Made by a program: the position numbers and the translations under genes. From AV80 sp035536995 (GTDB lineage Bacteria > Verrucomicrobiota > Verrucomicrobiia > Chthoniobacterales > UBA10450): DNA of 64,000 nt. Positions 42,630-51,127 of this stretch are shown one piece after another. The number at the start of each line of letters is the position of its first letter. Positions within the stretch are counted from its first letter, which is position 1. The stretch is from positions 1 to 64,000 of the forward strand of contig DATLNB010000072.1 of assembly GCA_035536995.1 (NCBI GenBank), in the 5' to 3' direction. The notes below the pieces were generated by a model that searched no databases, had not been told where the DNA came from, and worked only from the letters and a program-made list of their open reading frames with translations.

Positions 42630-44816
42630 CTATCTCACGTTATAGATCTCAACTAACCCGATACCTATCGCGCCGTCCTTTCCGGCCACGATTGCCGTGA
42701 ACTGCCCGGGCGGTAGTGACAGGAATATCCCGGATTCTCGCGAGTCAGGCAAAGCAAGTCCGTTGGCATTGAGTTGCGCCGCCTGCGCGGGATCGCTTCC
42801 CCAATCGTCATTGACCATTACAACGTTGCCGTTGGCATCGCGCAACGACAGGGTCGGATCGGGCAGAACCGGCCCAACCCCTCTCTGTCCCAGCGATGGT
42901 CCAAGCGCGCGGATCGCGATACGCGTCGCGGTATTGTTTCGGCCGAGTGCAAAACCGCCGATCATGACTTCGTTCCCGATCCGGACAAACCCGCGGGTAC
43001 TGATGTTCGCAAGGTCCGAATCAGCACCTTGAGCGTTATCGTAGATCTCTACTAAACCTATCCCGCTGGTTTCGCCCACGCCGCGCAGGACGGCGGTATA
43101 GGAACCGGGCGCGAGCGTGGCCAGGATAACCGCTTCCTTGTCATCGGTCGGTTGGAAGACCGTCCCTTCGAATTGTGAGCGCTGTGGACTCTCTTTCCAG
43201 TTGTCGTTGCTGACGATCAGGGTGCCGTCAGACCCGTGCAATTCCAAGAATGGATCGGGCAGGACAGCCATACCCGGCAGGCCGGAAACCATCAGCGACG
43301 GCCCAAGACCGCGCAGGACCACGGCCTTCGGTACGTTACCTCGAACGATGAAACCGCCGATCATTACTCTGTCGCCTGTTTCGACCCGCAACCGTGTCGA
43401 AATATTGAGCGCCTGAGTCGGGGTGCCGGACGGGGACGGTGTAGGTGTCGGGGTCGGAGTCGGGGTTGCGGTCGGACTAGGAGTAGGTGTGGGCGTCGGG
43501 GTAGGAGTAGATGCAGGGGTGGGTGTTGGAGTTGGTGTCGGTGTTGGAGTTGGTGTTGGGGTGGGTGTAGGAGTCGGAGTGGGTGTCGGTGCAATCACCA
43601 CCACCGACTCGTTAGGATCGTTGCACGAATTGGCGACGGATTTGTTCTCGGTGTCCCCGCCGTAAGTCGCGATAAAACGGTAGGTTCCCGGAGCGTCAGG
43701 CACGAACGGACCGGAGTTATACTGCCCGTTGCCCTCGACAGGCACCGAGGCCGAAGCAGCCGCGGTCCCGCAATTGGTGTCATCCGGACCGAAGACATAA
43801 AAAGTGATAAAGCCGCTCGGGTTTAAACCCCCGGAAAGTGTGGCCGTATCTGAGATCGAGCCGCCCAGGACAATCGAGCCCGATGCCTGCGTGGTCAGCG
43901 TGGGCACCGTTGAAATCACCGCGACGCTGGCCTCGTCGCTGTCGTTCTCCGAATTAAAATCGCGGGACGCAGAGGCCGTAGCAAAATTGGTGTAAACAGT
44001 CCCGGAAATGGTGCCGGCGGGAATATGACCGACCAGCTTAAACGTGCTCGTCGTGCCAGCAGGCAGATTCGATGTGGAGCAGTCGATAGTGCCGCCAGAT
44101 CCAGCTCTCGGGGTTGAGCACGTCCAGATGGGCCCCGATGTCTGCATTAAGCTGACGAAAGTCATATCGTCGGGGAGGGTATCGGTGAAGGACGCGTCAG
44201 GCGCGGCATCCGGGCCGAGGTTTGAAACCGTGATCGTAAAGCTAACATCCGAGTTCGGCAGAGATTGATCGGAGTCGGCGGTTTTCATGACTTCGAGGTC
44301 GGAATACACCCCGCCCGGAACCGTCGTGTTTGCAAAGGCGGTATTGTTGTCCTCGTTCGGATCGCGCGAGCCGAGATCGGGATCCGGCGGCGTGCTAATC
44401 TCCGCCACGTTGGTAATGACCGTGCCCGGTTCCACTTCCGGACCGATACGAAAGACAACGGTGAAGACCTCGTCGGCTCCAACCGCAACGCTGTTCTTGG
44501 TGCAGACCAAAGTATTGTTGTTAACCTGAGGATTGGGGTTGGAGCAGGACCAGCCAGCCGGCGGAGCCACGGAAACAAACGTCATTCCGGCAGGCACCCG
44601 GTCAGACAGGGTCGCGACCACAGAAGCGTCGGGACCGTTGTTGATGACGTGAATCATATAGGGAACGTCCGAGCCGGCGCTCGCCTGGCTTGGACCTGAC
44701 TTGGTCACCGTAAGATCCGCCTGGGTCTGCTCCTGCGCGTTCGCGGAGGGAACGAGAAACAGAGCAACGCCGAGGGAAAGAAACGTGACGATGGAGAAAC
44801 GAAAAATGGGGCTCAT
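42630..44816 (-). CDS. Exported DUF11-repeat protein with shared C-terminal module
   Basis: 728 residues from ATG 44816 (MSPIFRFSIVTFLSLGVALF...SANAQ, signal peptide to about 28). A GTG 11 codons upstream is an alternative. Residues about 33-290 are two DUF11 domains (ADLTVTKSGPSQASAGSDVP; DLEVMKTADSDQSLPNSDVS), the CARDB/DUF11 beta-sandwich common in surface proteins. An Ig-like domain follows (about 295-395; LGGSISDTATLSGG), then a Pro-Thr linker (408-468) and the two C-terminal ~120-residue repeats (TRLRVETGDRVMIGGFIVRG; STRGFVRIGNEVMIGGFALG). It is convergent with the gene ending at 42055. Probably a surface structural protein. It is the only one of the seven exported proteins on the minus strand. 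Confidence 0.88.
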   Translation of the reverse strand: MSPIFRFSIVTFLSLGVALFLVPSANAQEQTQADLTVTKSGPSQASAGSDVPYMIHVINNGPDASVVATLSDRVPAGMTFVSVAPPAGWSCSNPNPQVNNNTLVCTKNSVAVGADEVFTVVFRIGPEVEPGTVITNVAEISTPPDPDLGSRDPNEDNNTAFANTTVPGGVYSDLEVMKTADSDQSLPNSDVSFTITVSNLGPDAAPDASFTDTLPDDMTFVSLMQTSGPIWTCSTPRAGSGGTIDCSTSNLPAGTTSTFKLVGHIPAGTISGTVYTNFATASASRDFNSENDSDEASVAVISTVPTLTTQASGSIVLGGSISDTATLSGGLNPSGFITFYVFGPDDTNCGTAAASASVPVEGNGQYNSGPFVPDAPGTYRFIATYGGDTENKSVANSCNDPNESVVVIAPTPTPTPTPTPTPTPTPTPTPTPTPASTPTPTPTPTPSPTATPTPTPTPTPSPSGTPTQALNISTRLRVETGDRVMIGGFIVRGNVPKAVVLRGLGPSLMVSGLPGMAVLPDPFLELHGSDGTLIVSNDNWKESPQRSQFEGTVFQPTDDKEAVILATLAPGSYTAVLRGVGETSGIGLVEIYDNAQGADSDLANISTRGFVRIGNEVMIGGFALGRNNTATRIAIRALGPSLGQRGVGPVLPDPTLSLRDANGNVVMVNDDWGSDPAQAAQLNANGLALPDSRESGIFLSLPPGQFTAIVAGKDGAIGIGLVEIYNVR

Positions 44817-45037
44817 GAATTTGTCCACGTTCGCTCCGACTTTGTGCACCGTCTAGGAAGCAGAATGATTTTACTAAAGCCTCCACCGCCAGATGCACGC
44901 CGGTCCCCGAATCAGGCCTTCACTCAGCTCGCCGGGTCGGTCGTCGCTCTGCGGTGGCGATCCCGCTCTGTTCGCCCTAGGTGAATCAGTCTCCGCGGCC
45001 ATAATCACGGCGACAGAGCGCCGTCGCTACTGCGGCT

Positions 45038-45108
45038 CTAGCCGGGATCGGTCATGCCGGCAGAATTGAACGCGCCCCTTTGGCCGGGATCACCGATCCC
45101 GGCTACAG
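45038..45108. repeat. REP doublet, intergenic copy
   Basis: The right arm 45082-45108 is identical to 33108-33134 in the ABC-F gene. The left arm 45038-45061 is decayed (GGTCATGCCGGC for GGTGATCCCGGC). It lies directly behind the small protein gene at 45113. Confidence 0.75.
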
Positions 45109-45112
45109 CTAG

Positions 45113-45316
45113 CTATGCTGTGTAAACCAATTCCCCGCAGCGCCAGCAGGTAAACCATTCCCAATTCGGCTCGACGTAATTGGACGCGCCGTCGTTCCAG
45201 CACGTGTAGATCATCCGTTTCGCGCGCGGCGTCGCTTCGCCCGGGTCGGTGTCGTCTTTTTCCAGTCCGGTCCCGCCCGGTTTGGTTGGCTTGCGGCCTG
45301 TTTTTTCCTCCGCCAT
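45113..45316 (-). CDS. Small Cys/Trp-rich protein, second of a tandem pair
   Basis: 67 residues from ATG 45316, which has GGGA 6-9 nt upstream. A longer frame to 45361 lacks a ribosome site. The N-terminal half is hydrophilic (MAEEKTGRKPTKPGGTGLEK). The C-terminal half is compact and aromatic: YTCWNDGASNYVEPNWEW then FTCWRCGELVYTA. The pattern C-x17-C-x2-C, ending in a CxxCG knuckle, suggests a small zinc-ribbon-like or disulphide-stabilised fold. It is a paralogue of the gene 92 nt upstream, and both follow an ABC exporter gene on the same strand. A precursor-peptide role or a small metal-binding protein are both possible. I do not recognise a named family. Confidence 0.75.
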   Translation of the reverse strand: MAEEKTGRKPTKPGGTGLEKDDTDPGEATPRAKRMIYTCWNDGASNYVEPNWEWFTCWRCGELVYTA

Positions 45317-45408
45317 ATCCGTTCCCTTGTCTGGACCCGATGGGAGCCGGGGCCCAGGCAAGGAAGCGCAGGGATTGGAACCCTGCCCCTCCCGTTACCT
45401 GAAAATGC

Positions 45409-45606
45409 TTAGGTGTAGTTCAGGGCACCGCAACGCCAGCACGTGAACCACTTCCAGCTTGGGTCGATGTAGTTCCCGGCGCCGTCATTGAAGCACGTGT
45501 AAAGCGACTGTCGCGAACGACCGCCGGCCTCACTAGCATCCGCGCCCTTTTCGACGCCACTGCCACCCTGATCATCCGGCTTCTTACCTGTTTTTTCGTC
45601 AGCCAT
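45409..45606 (-). CDS. Small Cys/Trp-rich protein, first of a tandem pair
   Basis: 65 residues, ATG 45606, with AAAGGAAAG at about -8 as a strong ribosome site. It starts MADEKTGKKPDDQGGSGVEK, contains EAGGRSRQ at the boundary, then the conserved half YTCFNDGAGNYIDPSWKW and FTCWRCGALNYT. About half its residues match the neighbour at 45113-45316, with all three Cys and the Trp residues kept while the N-terminal half varies. That is the pattern of a leader or tail plus a folded core. It lies 181 nt downstream of the ABC exporter gene on the same strand. Function unknown. Confidence 0.78.
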   Translation of the reverse strand: MADEKTGKKPDDQGGSGVEKGADASEAGGRSRQSLYTCFNDGAGNYIDPSWKWFTCWRCGALNYT

Positions 45607-45787
45607 AACTAACTTTCCTTTCGTTTCTGTTGTTGCTTTTTACTCGCCGTCACATCACTCGATGCAGCAGCAAATCGTTTTCCTGGCGGTCAAAGAACCT
45701 GCTTCCCTGTTTGTCTCGCCACCTTGTTAAGACTTGGCCGGCTCCGCTTCTTGCGAAATATTTCCCGGCAACTCAAAATCTCCCAAA

Positions 45788-47950
45788 TCAGCCGGGCCTC
45801 GCTTTCCCCGATAACCCGGCGCCTGACATCGCCGGCGGCGCGGACTGTTGCGCATCCCCTCCGCCGGCCGGCTTCGCGCTCTCCGCGTGGTACAACTCCG
45901 AGAATAATCCGCCCCGCCCGAGGAGCTCGTCCGCCGTCCCCTGCTCGGCCACTCTTCCGTTATCGATGACGATGAAATAATTGCAGAACGGCAGGAGCCA
46001 CCGCAGATCATGATCGACCACCATCACAGTGTGGCCTTTTAAGGCCTGCTTGATGATCTCGAGCATCGAGAACTTTTCCTTGTTGTCCATCCCGACCGTC
46101 GGCTCGTCCAGAAAGAGAATCGACGGGTTCCGCAACAGACACCGGGTCAGGGCGAGCAGCTTTTTCTGGCCGCCGGAAAGACGGCGCGCGCCGGCGAATT
46201 CCTGGTCGAGCGGATTCCCCTGGACATTTGCCTCGAGGATTTTCCAGACGCCCGTCCTCTCGCAGATCGCGCGGATCTCTTCGTCCGTCGCGTCCTGTTT
46301 CGCCATCTGCATGTTAGCGCGCAGGGTGTCGTAGAAAAACGCGGGGAACTGCGACATCATCGCGATGTGCGTGTAAAGATTGTCCGCCGCGTAATCTCCC
46401 ACCGGCCGTCCACCTAAAAGGATTTGGCCCTGTTGTGGATCGTAAAAGCGCAACGCCAGCTTGAAGAACGTCGTCTTCCCCTGGCCCATCCGCGCCACAA
46501 AACCCGTGATCTTACCCGGCGGAATCTCGAACGATAGACCATCGAAAATCTTCCGGCCGTCCGGCGTATATGAAAAAATAACGTCCTTCGCCGCGATCGT
46601 TGGCTCCACCGACGGCACCTTGACCGTGCCGGATCTCTCCTCGCGCCGCGCCCGCGATTCCATCATTTTGTTGACCGTCTCGATTGCCGGCCAAGCGTTG
46701 CCTGCCATCAGAATGTAGGCGGACAGGCCCTGGATCGGCGTCATCAGCTGCGGGGTGAGAAGGAAAATCGCGACCACCTTTCCGGCCGCGTCGGAATCGC
46801 CGGATTGATACGCGGAATAAACCGCGAACGACAACATCACGACCTCGACGATCCACGCAGGCAGGCCGCTCACGAGGCCCATGTATTCCATCGTCACGGT
46901 GTTCTTGAGCCGCGATTTGAGGAGCGAGCCGAGCTGCCGGTCGTGCTTGTTCACGAACATCGGCTCCGCTTCCATCGCCTGGATTTCCTCGGGCGATTGC
47001 ATCGCGCCGGTCACCAGGCTGTTGAGCGCGACCATCTTTTCCTGAAGATCCCGCGAAACGTCGCGGACTTTGTTCGCCATTTTCCCGGTCATCCAGGGTG
47101 ACAGGAAGGCGAAGAGCACGATCGCGACCGGGATGGCCGCCGGGGGAATCGTCATCCCGAACAGGACCGGCGCCGGTTTCATGTCAAAGTTGTAGATCAG
47201 GAGGCCGACCGTGATCCCGAGGGTCACGATCTGGAGGATCATGTCGAGGCTGACCTGGCGAAGCGTCATGGTCGCTTCGACCGCAAACTGGTTCACGACC
47301 GCGTTGAGCTCGCCGGTTTCGTGTTTGTGATAAAACTCAGGCGATTGCCGAAGCAACCGCGCGAAAAGCTGGCTTCGTAGTTTGTTGGAAAGGGCGAGAT
47401 CGAGCTTGGTCGCCACAGCGCGCATCGGCAGGCGAACCGCCAGCATCGCAAGAGCAAGAGCCGACCATAAAACGACAAGTGTGAGCGGGCTTTTGCTCGG
47501 AGGTGGCGGAACGGCCGGTGCGGTTGGCCCCGCTGCCGCCGTGGCTGGAGTTGCCGGCGCATTCGCTGGCGCGTCCACCGCCGGATCCGGGTTGCGCGGC
47601 CCTGCGGCGCTGCGGATCGCGTTCGTCACTTCGCCCATCAACTGTGACGTAGCCAGAGTGACGCAGTTTTGGACCAGCATCATCACGCAATAGCCAATCG
47701 TGAGAATCTTGAAAAAGCCGAGGAGCTTCCAGCCGAGCTTGAAGATCATTCCCCAGCGGACATCGCTGAGCTGCGCGCCCGCGCCGCCCCGGCCCCTCGG
47801 TTTGCCGTCCATCCCTTCGGGGGGACGCAATCCCTGCAATCCTTCCGTTGGTCCGGATGGTTGCTGTCCTGCTGCGGTTGGTGGCGCCATCCCGGCGGGT
47901 GACGGTGGCGCTCCTTGTGCGGCCTGATTCGGCGGCGGTTTTCCCTGCAT
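45788..47950 (-). CDS. ABC transporter, fused membrane and ATPase domains (exporter type)
   Basis: 720 residues from ATG 47950. A GTG at 47992 would add 14. The first ~65 residues are Pro/Gly/Ala-rich and unusual for the family. A six-helix exporter membrane domain follows, with helices visible at about 75-110 and further C-terminal. The ATPase domain has a Walker A with Ala for the first Gly (ARMGQGKTTFF, near 483), signature LSGGQKKLLALTRCLL, Walker B ILFLDEPTVGMD and H-loop VMVVDHDLRWLLPF. Half-size exporters like this work as dimers to export peptides, lipids or drugs. There is no C39 peptidase domain. The frame ends at 45788; a neighbouring frame continues with ADLGDFELPGNISQEAEPAK to 45727, so a late frameshift is possible. 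It precedes the two small Cys-rich protein genes. Confidence 0.88.
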   Translation of the reverse strand: MQGKPPPNQAAQGAPPSPAGMAPPTAAGQQPSGPTEGLQGLRPPEGMDGKPRGRGGAGAQLSDVRWGMIFKLGWKLLGFFKILTIGYCVMMLVQNCVTLATSQLMGEVTNAIRSAAGPRNPDPAVDAPANAPATPATAAAGPTAPAVPPPPSKSPLTLVVLWSALALAMLAVRLPMRAVATKLDLALSNKLRSQLFARLLRQSPEFYHKHETGELNAVVNQFAVEATMTLRQVSLDMILQIVTLGITVGLLIYNFDMKPAPVLFGMTIPPAAIPVAIVLFAFLSPWMTGKMANKVRDVSRDLQEKMVALNSLVTGAMQSPEEIQAMEAEPMFVNKHDRQLGSLLKSRLKNTVTMEYMGLVSGLPAWIVEVVMLSFAVYSAYQSGDSDAAGKVVAIFLLTPQLMTPIQGLSAYILMAGNAWPAIETVNKMMESRARREERSGTVKVPSVEPTIAAKDVIFSYTPDGRKIFDGLSFEIPPGKITGFVARMGQGKTTFFKLALRFYDPQQGQILLGGRPVGDYAADNLYTHIAMMSQFPAFFYDTLRANMQMAKQDATDEEIRAICERTGVWKILEANVQGNPLDQEFAGARRLSGGQKKLLALTRCLLRNPSILFLDEPTVGMDNKEKFSMLEIIKQALKGHTVMVVDHDLRWLLPFCNYFIVIDNGRVAEQGTADELLGRGGLFSELYHAESAKPAGGGDAQQSAPPAMSGAGLSGKARPG

Positions 47951-48202
47951 AATTTTGTTCGGGGCGATATTGCTATCAGCCGCCCCGGCCACCGGCTAGC
48001 AAAATCTTTCGTCCCCCGTGCTCGATGATTTCTCAGGCCACGGATTCACACGGATACACACGGATGGAACCGGCCGCCATCCCCGTCTCTTGCTCTTGCT
48101 CTTGCTCTTGCTTCCAAGCACCGCCTCGACCCATCGCCCGCGGAGCGGCCGATCCATCTCTCCCTTGTAGCCGCCGCCCCCGTCCCCGCGTCTTCCCGAG
48201 GA

Positions 48203-48369
48203 CGGGACAGCGCCCGTCCCTCCAATTCCCGGTGTGCACCGCTTGCGCTGGAGGGACGCCCGCCGTGGCGTCCCAACGAATTCAGCTTACGCGCCTCCTC
48301 TCCATCGTAGCCGCGGCGCTGTGCCGCCGCATGCTCCCGAAGGACGGGACAGCGCCCGTCCCTCCAAAA
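48203..48369. repeat. Two GGACGGGACAGCGCCCGTCC hairpins
   Basis: Identical palindromes at about 48203-48226 and 48344-48367, flanking a third GGAGGGACGCC...GGCGTCCC hairpin near 48251-48280. Related GGACGGCC...GGCCGTCC units lie at 36120 and 42073. Just upstream, 48088-48112 is a CTCTTG hexamer run. They sit between the ABC exporter and DUF4337 genes. Confidence 0.65.
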
Positions 48370-48382
48370 AATCGCGCGCCGC

Positions 48383-48907
48383 TTACAAAAAATACGCGCT
48401 CGCGCCGACCACAACCCCGGCCGCACCCAGAACCAATCCCAGCCACCAAAACTTGTGCGATTGCCCCAAAATCGCGACCGAGCAAACCACCACCGCAATC
48501 TGAAGCAGAAGCGCCGCTTGATCGCACCGATCGTTAATCGCCGAGAAATGCTTCGCCTGCGCCACCAACGACTCCGCCTCTTTCTTGATCTCGTTCTTCT
48601 CCACGTCGTAACGCTGCGCATCTTTCCCCAGCTGGTTCGCCCGGTTCCGCGCGTCTTCCGCTCGGTCATCGGTTGAAAGCCGCATGATGATGTCGCCATG
48701 CATCGCGGCGAGGAGCGCCTTGGTGCTCTTCGCCTGGAAATAGTTCCATTGATCCGACGCCTCGCTGGTCCGGAGAATGGCCGAAGTCTTCGAGTTATCT
48801 CCAAGGTTCGCGATGAACGAAAGGCAGATCGCCAGGATGGCGATGGTCAGCGCGACTCTCTTATCGAAAGGGTCTTTCGCCTCTGGAATTTCCGGCGCGT
48901 CAGGCAT
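48383..48907 (-). CDS. DUF4337 family membrane protein
   Basis: 174 residues. An acidic N-terminus (MPDAPEIPEAKDPFDKR) precedes a first membrane helix (VALTIAILAICLSFIANLGD, about 18-36). A soluble, charged helical loop follows (NSKTSAILRTSEASDQWNYF; EDARNRANQLGKDAQRY), then two C-terminal helices (LLLQIAVVVCSVAIL; WWLGLVLGAAGVVVGASAYF). This arrangement, with the QWNYFQAKS motif, matches the DUF4337 family, found across Proteobacteria and Verrucomicrobia and of unknown function. The start at 48907 follows the family's usual N-terminus. It lies upstream of the ABC exporter on the same strand, but more than 400 bp of repeats separate them, so a common operon is doubtful. Confidence 0.85.
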   Translation of the reverse strand: MPDAPEIPEAKDPFDKRVALTIAILAICLSFIANLGDNSKTSAILRTSEASDQWNYFQAKSTKALLAAMHGDIIMRLSTDDRAEDARNRANQLGKDAQRYDVEKNEIKKEAESLVAQAKHFSAINDRCDQAALLLQIAVVVCSVAILGQSHKFWWLGLVLGAAGVVVGASAYFL

Positions 48908-49204
48908 GGGAGGGTATTAGCCAGATGAATCGTTTGGGCAATGAAAGAAAGCGAATTGGTCATTCGCGGCCGTTTTCCCGAAGCTCCAAACCCCAAGCTC
49001 CAAGCTCCAAAGAAGCTCCAAATTCCAAGCTTCAAATACGCGATCCCGCGCCTGCACTCCCTCGTTCCCAAGCTCCAGCTTGGGAACGCACTTGTTTTCG
49101 AAGCTCCAGCTTCGAGCCCCTTCATTGTTGAACGGTCCGGCCCGCGGAAGCAGAGCTTCCAAGACATCGCCCATTTCCAAGCTAGAGCTTGGATACGAGG
49201 AAAT

Positions 49205-49600
49205 AAACGTTCACCGGCGCTGAGCAACCGATCCACCTCACGCGCGTCTCCTTTTCGAGCTTGCTGTTTGGTGCTTCCCTGGAGCTTGGAGCTTGGAATT
49301 CGGAGGTTCCGATCGCCGTCGCCGATCCTCTTCAAAGCGCTCATCGGCCGCCGGGCAACCGATCCACCTCACGCGCGTCTCCTTTTGGAGCTTGCTGTTT
49401 GGTGCTTCCCTGGAGCTTGGAGCTCGGAATTTGGAGCTTCCGATCGCCGTCGCCGATCCTCTTCAAACGTTCATCGGCCGCCGGGCAACCGATCCACCTC
49501 ACGCGCGTCCTCTGTGGAGCTTGGAGCTTGGAGCTTCTCTGGTGCTTGGAGCTTGGAATTTGGAGCTTCTCTGGTGCTTGGAGCTTGGAACTTCCGCGGC
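49205..49600. repeat. Three ~130-bp tandem repeats rich in GAGCTTGGAGCTT
   Basis: Units start near 49224, 49355 and 49485 (GCAACCGATCCACCTCACGC), each followed by CGAGCTTGCTG-type and TGGAGCTTGGAGCTTGGAAT segments and TTCCGATCGCCGTCGCCGAT. The stretch from 48950 upward also carries AAGCTCCAA units in the opposite sense, so the whole 48950-49600 block can fold on itself. Open frames across it are repeat artefacts. Confidence 0.85.
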
Positions 49601-49601
49601 C

Positions 49602-50771
49602 CTAGCCGCGGCCGTAGCATTCGAGATATTTAATCCCCGACCCCGTATTGAAAATCACGACGCGCTCGTCCTTCTCGATCTTTCCTGCACCGACGAGTTT
49701 CTTCAGCGCCACGAAACAGGCCGCTCCTTCCGGCGCGACAAACAATCCTTCCGCCGCGCCCACTTCTCGCGTCGCGCTGATCATCTCGTCATCGTGCACC
49801 GTAACCGCGCCGCCGCCCGACTTCCGCAGAATGTCGAGCATGATAAAATCGCCGACCGCCTTGGGCACCCGCAAGCCTGAAGCGGCTGTATGCGCGTTCT
49901 CGAATTCCGCGGCGAACTTTTCTCCGGCCTCGAATGCCCGCACGATCGGCGCGCACCCGCTCGCCTGGACCGTAAACATTCGCGGCCGCTCCGACCCGAT
50001 CCATCCCAGCGTCTCCATTTCATCGAACGCTTTCCACATCCCGATCAATCCCGTCCCGCCGCCCGTCGGATACAGGATCACGTCGGGCAACGTCCACCCC
50101 ATCTGTTCCGCGAGCTCGTAGCCGAGCGTCTTCTTTCCCTCGACTCGATACGGCTCTTTCAACGTCGACACATCGAACCAGCCTTCCGCCCCTTTCCGTT
50201 TCGCGATCTCCGCGCCGCAATCGGTGATCAATCCATCAATGAGAACGACGTGCGCGCCGAGCTCGCGGCACTCGATGATGTTCGCCCGCGGCGTATCGCT
50301 CGGCATAAAGATGTGGGCTTCGAGGCCTGCCCGCGCCGCATACGCCGCCAGCGCCCCGCCCGCGTTCCCCGCCGACGGCACCGCCAGTTTCGTCGCGCCC
50401 AAATGCTTCGCCATTGACACCGCCGTCGTCATCCCGCGCGCCTTGAAACTCTGAGTCGGGTTCTGCGCTTCGTCCTTCACCCAGAGATACGTCATGCCCA
50501 CCGCATTCCCGAATCGTGCCGCGCGCAGGAGCGGCGTCCCCCCTTCTCCGAGGGTGACCGGCTCAACCTCCCCCGGCAAGGGCAACACCTCCCGAAATCG
50601 CCAGAGCGATTTCTCCCGCGACGCCAGGTCTTCCTTCTTCAGCGCCCTGCCGACTGCTTCCAGATCGTACTTCGGAAACAGCGGCTTCTGACATTTCGTA
50701 CAAAGATTCTGGAGCGTCTGCCATTCATGCTTCACCCCGCAGTTCGTGCACTCCAGATGCGTCAGGAACAT
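49602..50771 (-). CDS. thrC: Threonine synthase
   Basis: 389 residues. It converts O-phosphohomoserine to threonine with pyridoxal phosphate, the last step of threonine synthesis. A short N-terminal zinc-ribbon (Cys8, Cys11, Cys24, Cys27) is typical of this threonine synthase branch. The PLP lysine is Lys110 in NPTQSFKARGM. The phosphate-binding glycine loop is YPTGGGTGLIGM (about 236-247), and SAGNAGGALAAYAARAGL is the substrate Asn region. The length is normal for the family. It stands as a single gene on the minus strand between two repeat-rich spacers. A cystathionine synthase or threonine dehydratase paralogue is less likely because of the zinc-ribbon. The cytosolic housekeeping role is well supported by motifs. 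Confidence 0.92.
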   Translation of the reverse strand: MFLTHLECTNCGVKHEWQTLQNLCTKCQKPLFPKYDLEAVGRALKKEDLASREKSLWRFREVLPLPGEVEPVTLGEGGTPLLRAARFGNAVGMTYLWVKDEAQNPTQSFKARGMTTAVSMAKHLGATKLAVPSAGNAGGALAAYAARAGLEAHIFMPSDTPRANIIECRELGAHVVLIDGLITDCGAEIAKRKGAEGWFDVSTLKEPYRVEGKKTLGYELAEQMGWTLPDVILYPTGGGTGLIGMWKAFDEMETLGWIGSERPRMFTVQASGCAPIVRAFEAGEKFAAEFENAHTAASGLRVPKAVGDFIMLDILRKSGGGAVTVHDDEMISATREVGAAEGLFVAPEGAACFVALKKLVGAGKIEKDERVVIFNTGSGIKYLECYGRG

Positions 50772-50775
50772 GGCC

Positions 50776-50965
50776 GGATTATCGTCCGCAGATTACACAG
50801 ATTCACACAGATTTAATGTAGAGGCGCTTGTGCCAAGCGCCTGATCGCAGGTCCACCGTAAGGTGCTTGGCACAAGCACCTCTACATCCAGACCCTTCCA
50901 AAAGCGCCCGATCCGCACTTCGCTTCCCTAATCTGCGAAAATCTGCTAAATCTGCGGATAACTTC
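50776..50965. repeat. Nested inverted repeats (CCGCAGATT and GTAGAGGCGCTTG)
   Basis: The inner palindrome runs from GTAGAGGCGCTTGTGCCAAG at 50818 to its complement ending 50885. Around it, CCGCAGATTACACAGATT at 50778 pairs with AATCTGCTAAATCTGCGGAT at 50943-50962. Same outer family as 57478, 58325, 59024 and 60004. Confidence 0.75.
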
Positions 50966-51007
50966 CGCCTTTCCCCGAGCGCTTTGCGCTGCAACGCTGA
51001 ACGAACG

Positions 51008-51114
51008 AGACAGGATTAACGAGATTTTCAGGATCAAGATTTTCGAAATCCGGTCGATCCGAACATCGCTGTTTCTCGTTCCCCTAATCCCGTTAATCCT
51101 GTTAATCCTGTCTA
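51008..51114. repeat. AGACAGGATTAAC inverted repeat upstream of the symporter gene
   Basis: AGACAGGATTAACGAGATTT at 51008 is complementary to the TTAATCCTGTTAATCCTGTC end at 51114. It ends 13 nt before the symporter start and would place a large hairpin in its leader. Confidence 0.75.
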
Positions 51115-51127
51115 GTTCGGAACGCCG

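Noticed and set aside
48941..49633. Plus-strand 230-residue ORF
   Set aside because: It is made entirely of the 130-bp tandem repeats and has no family or start signal.
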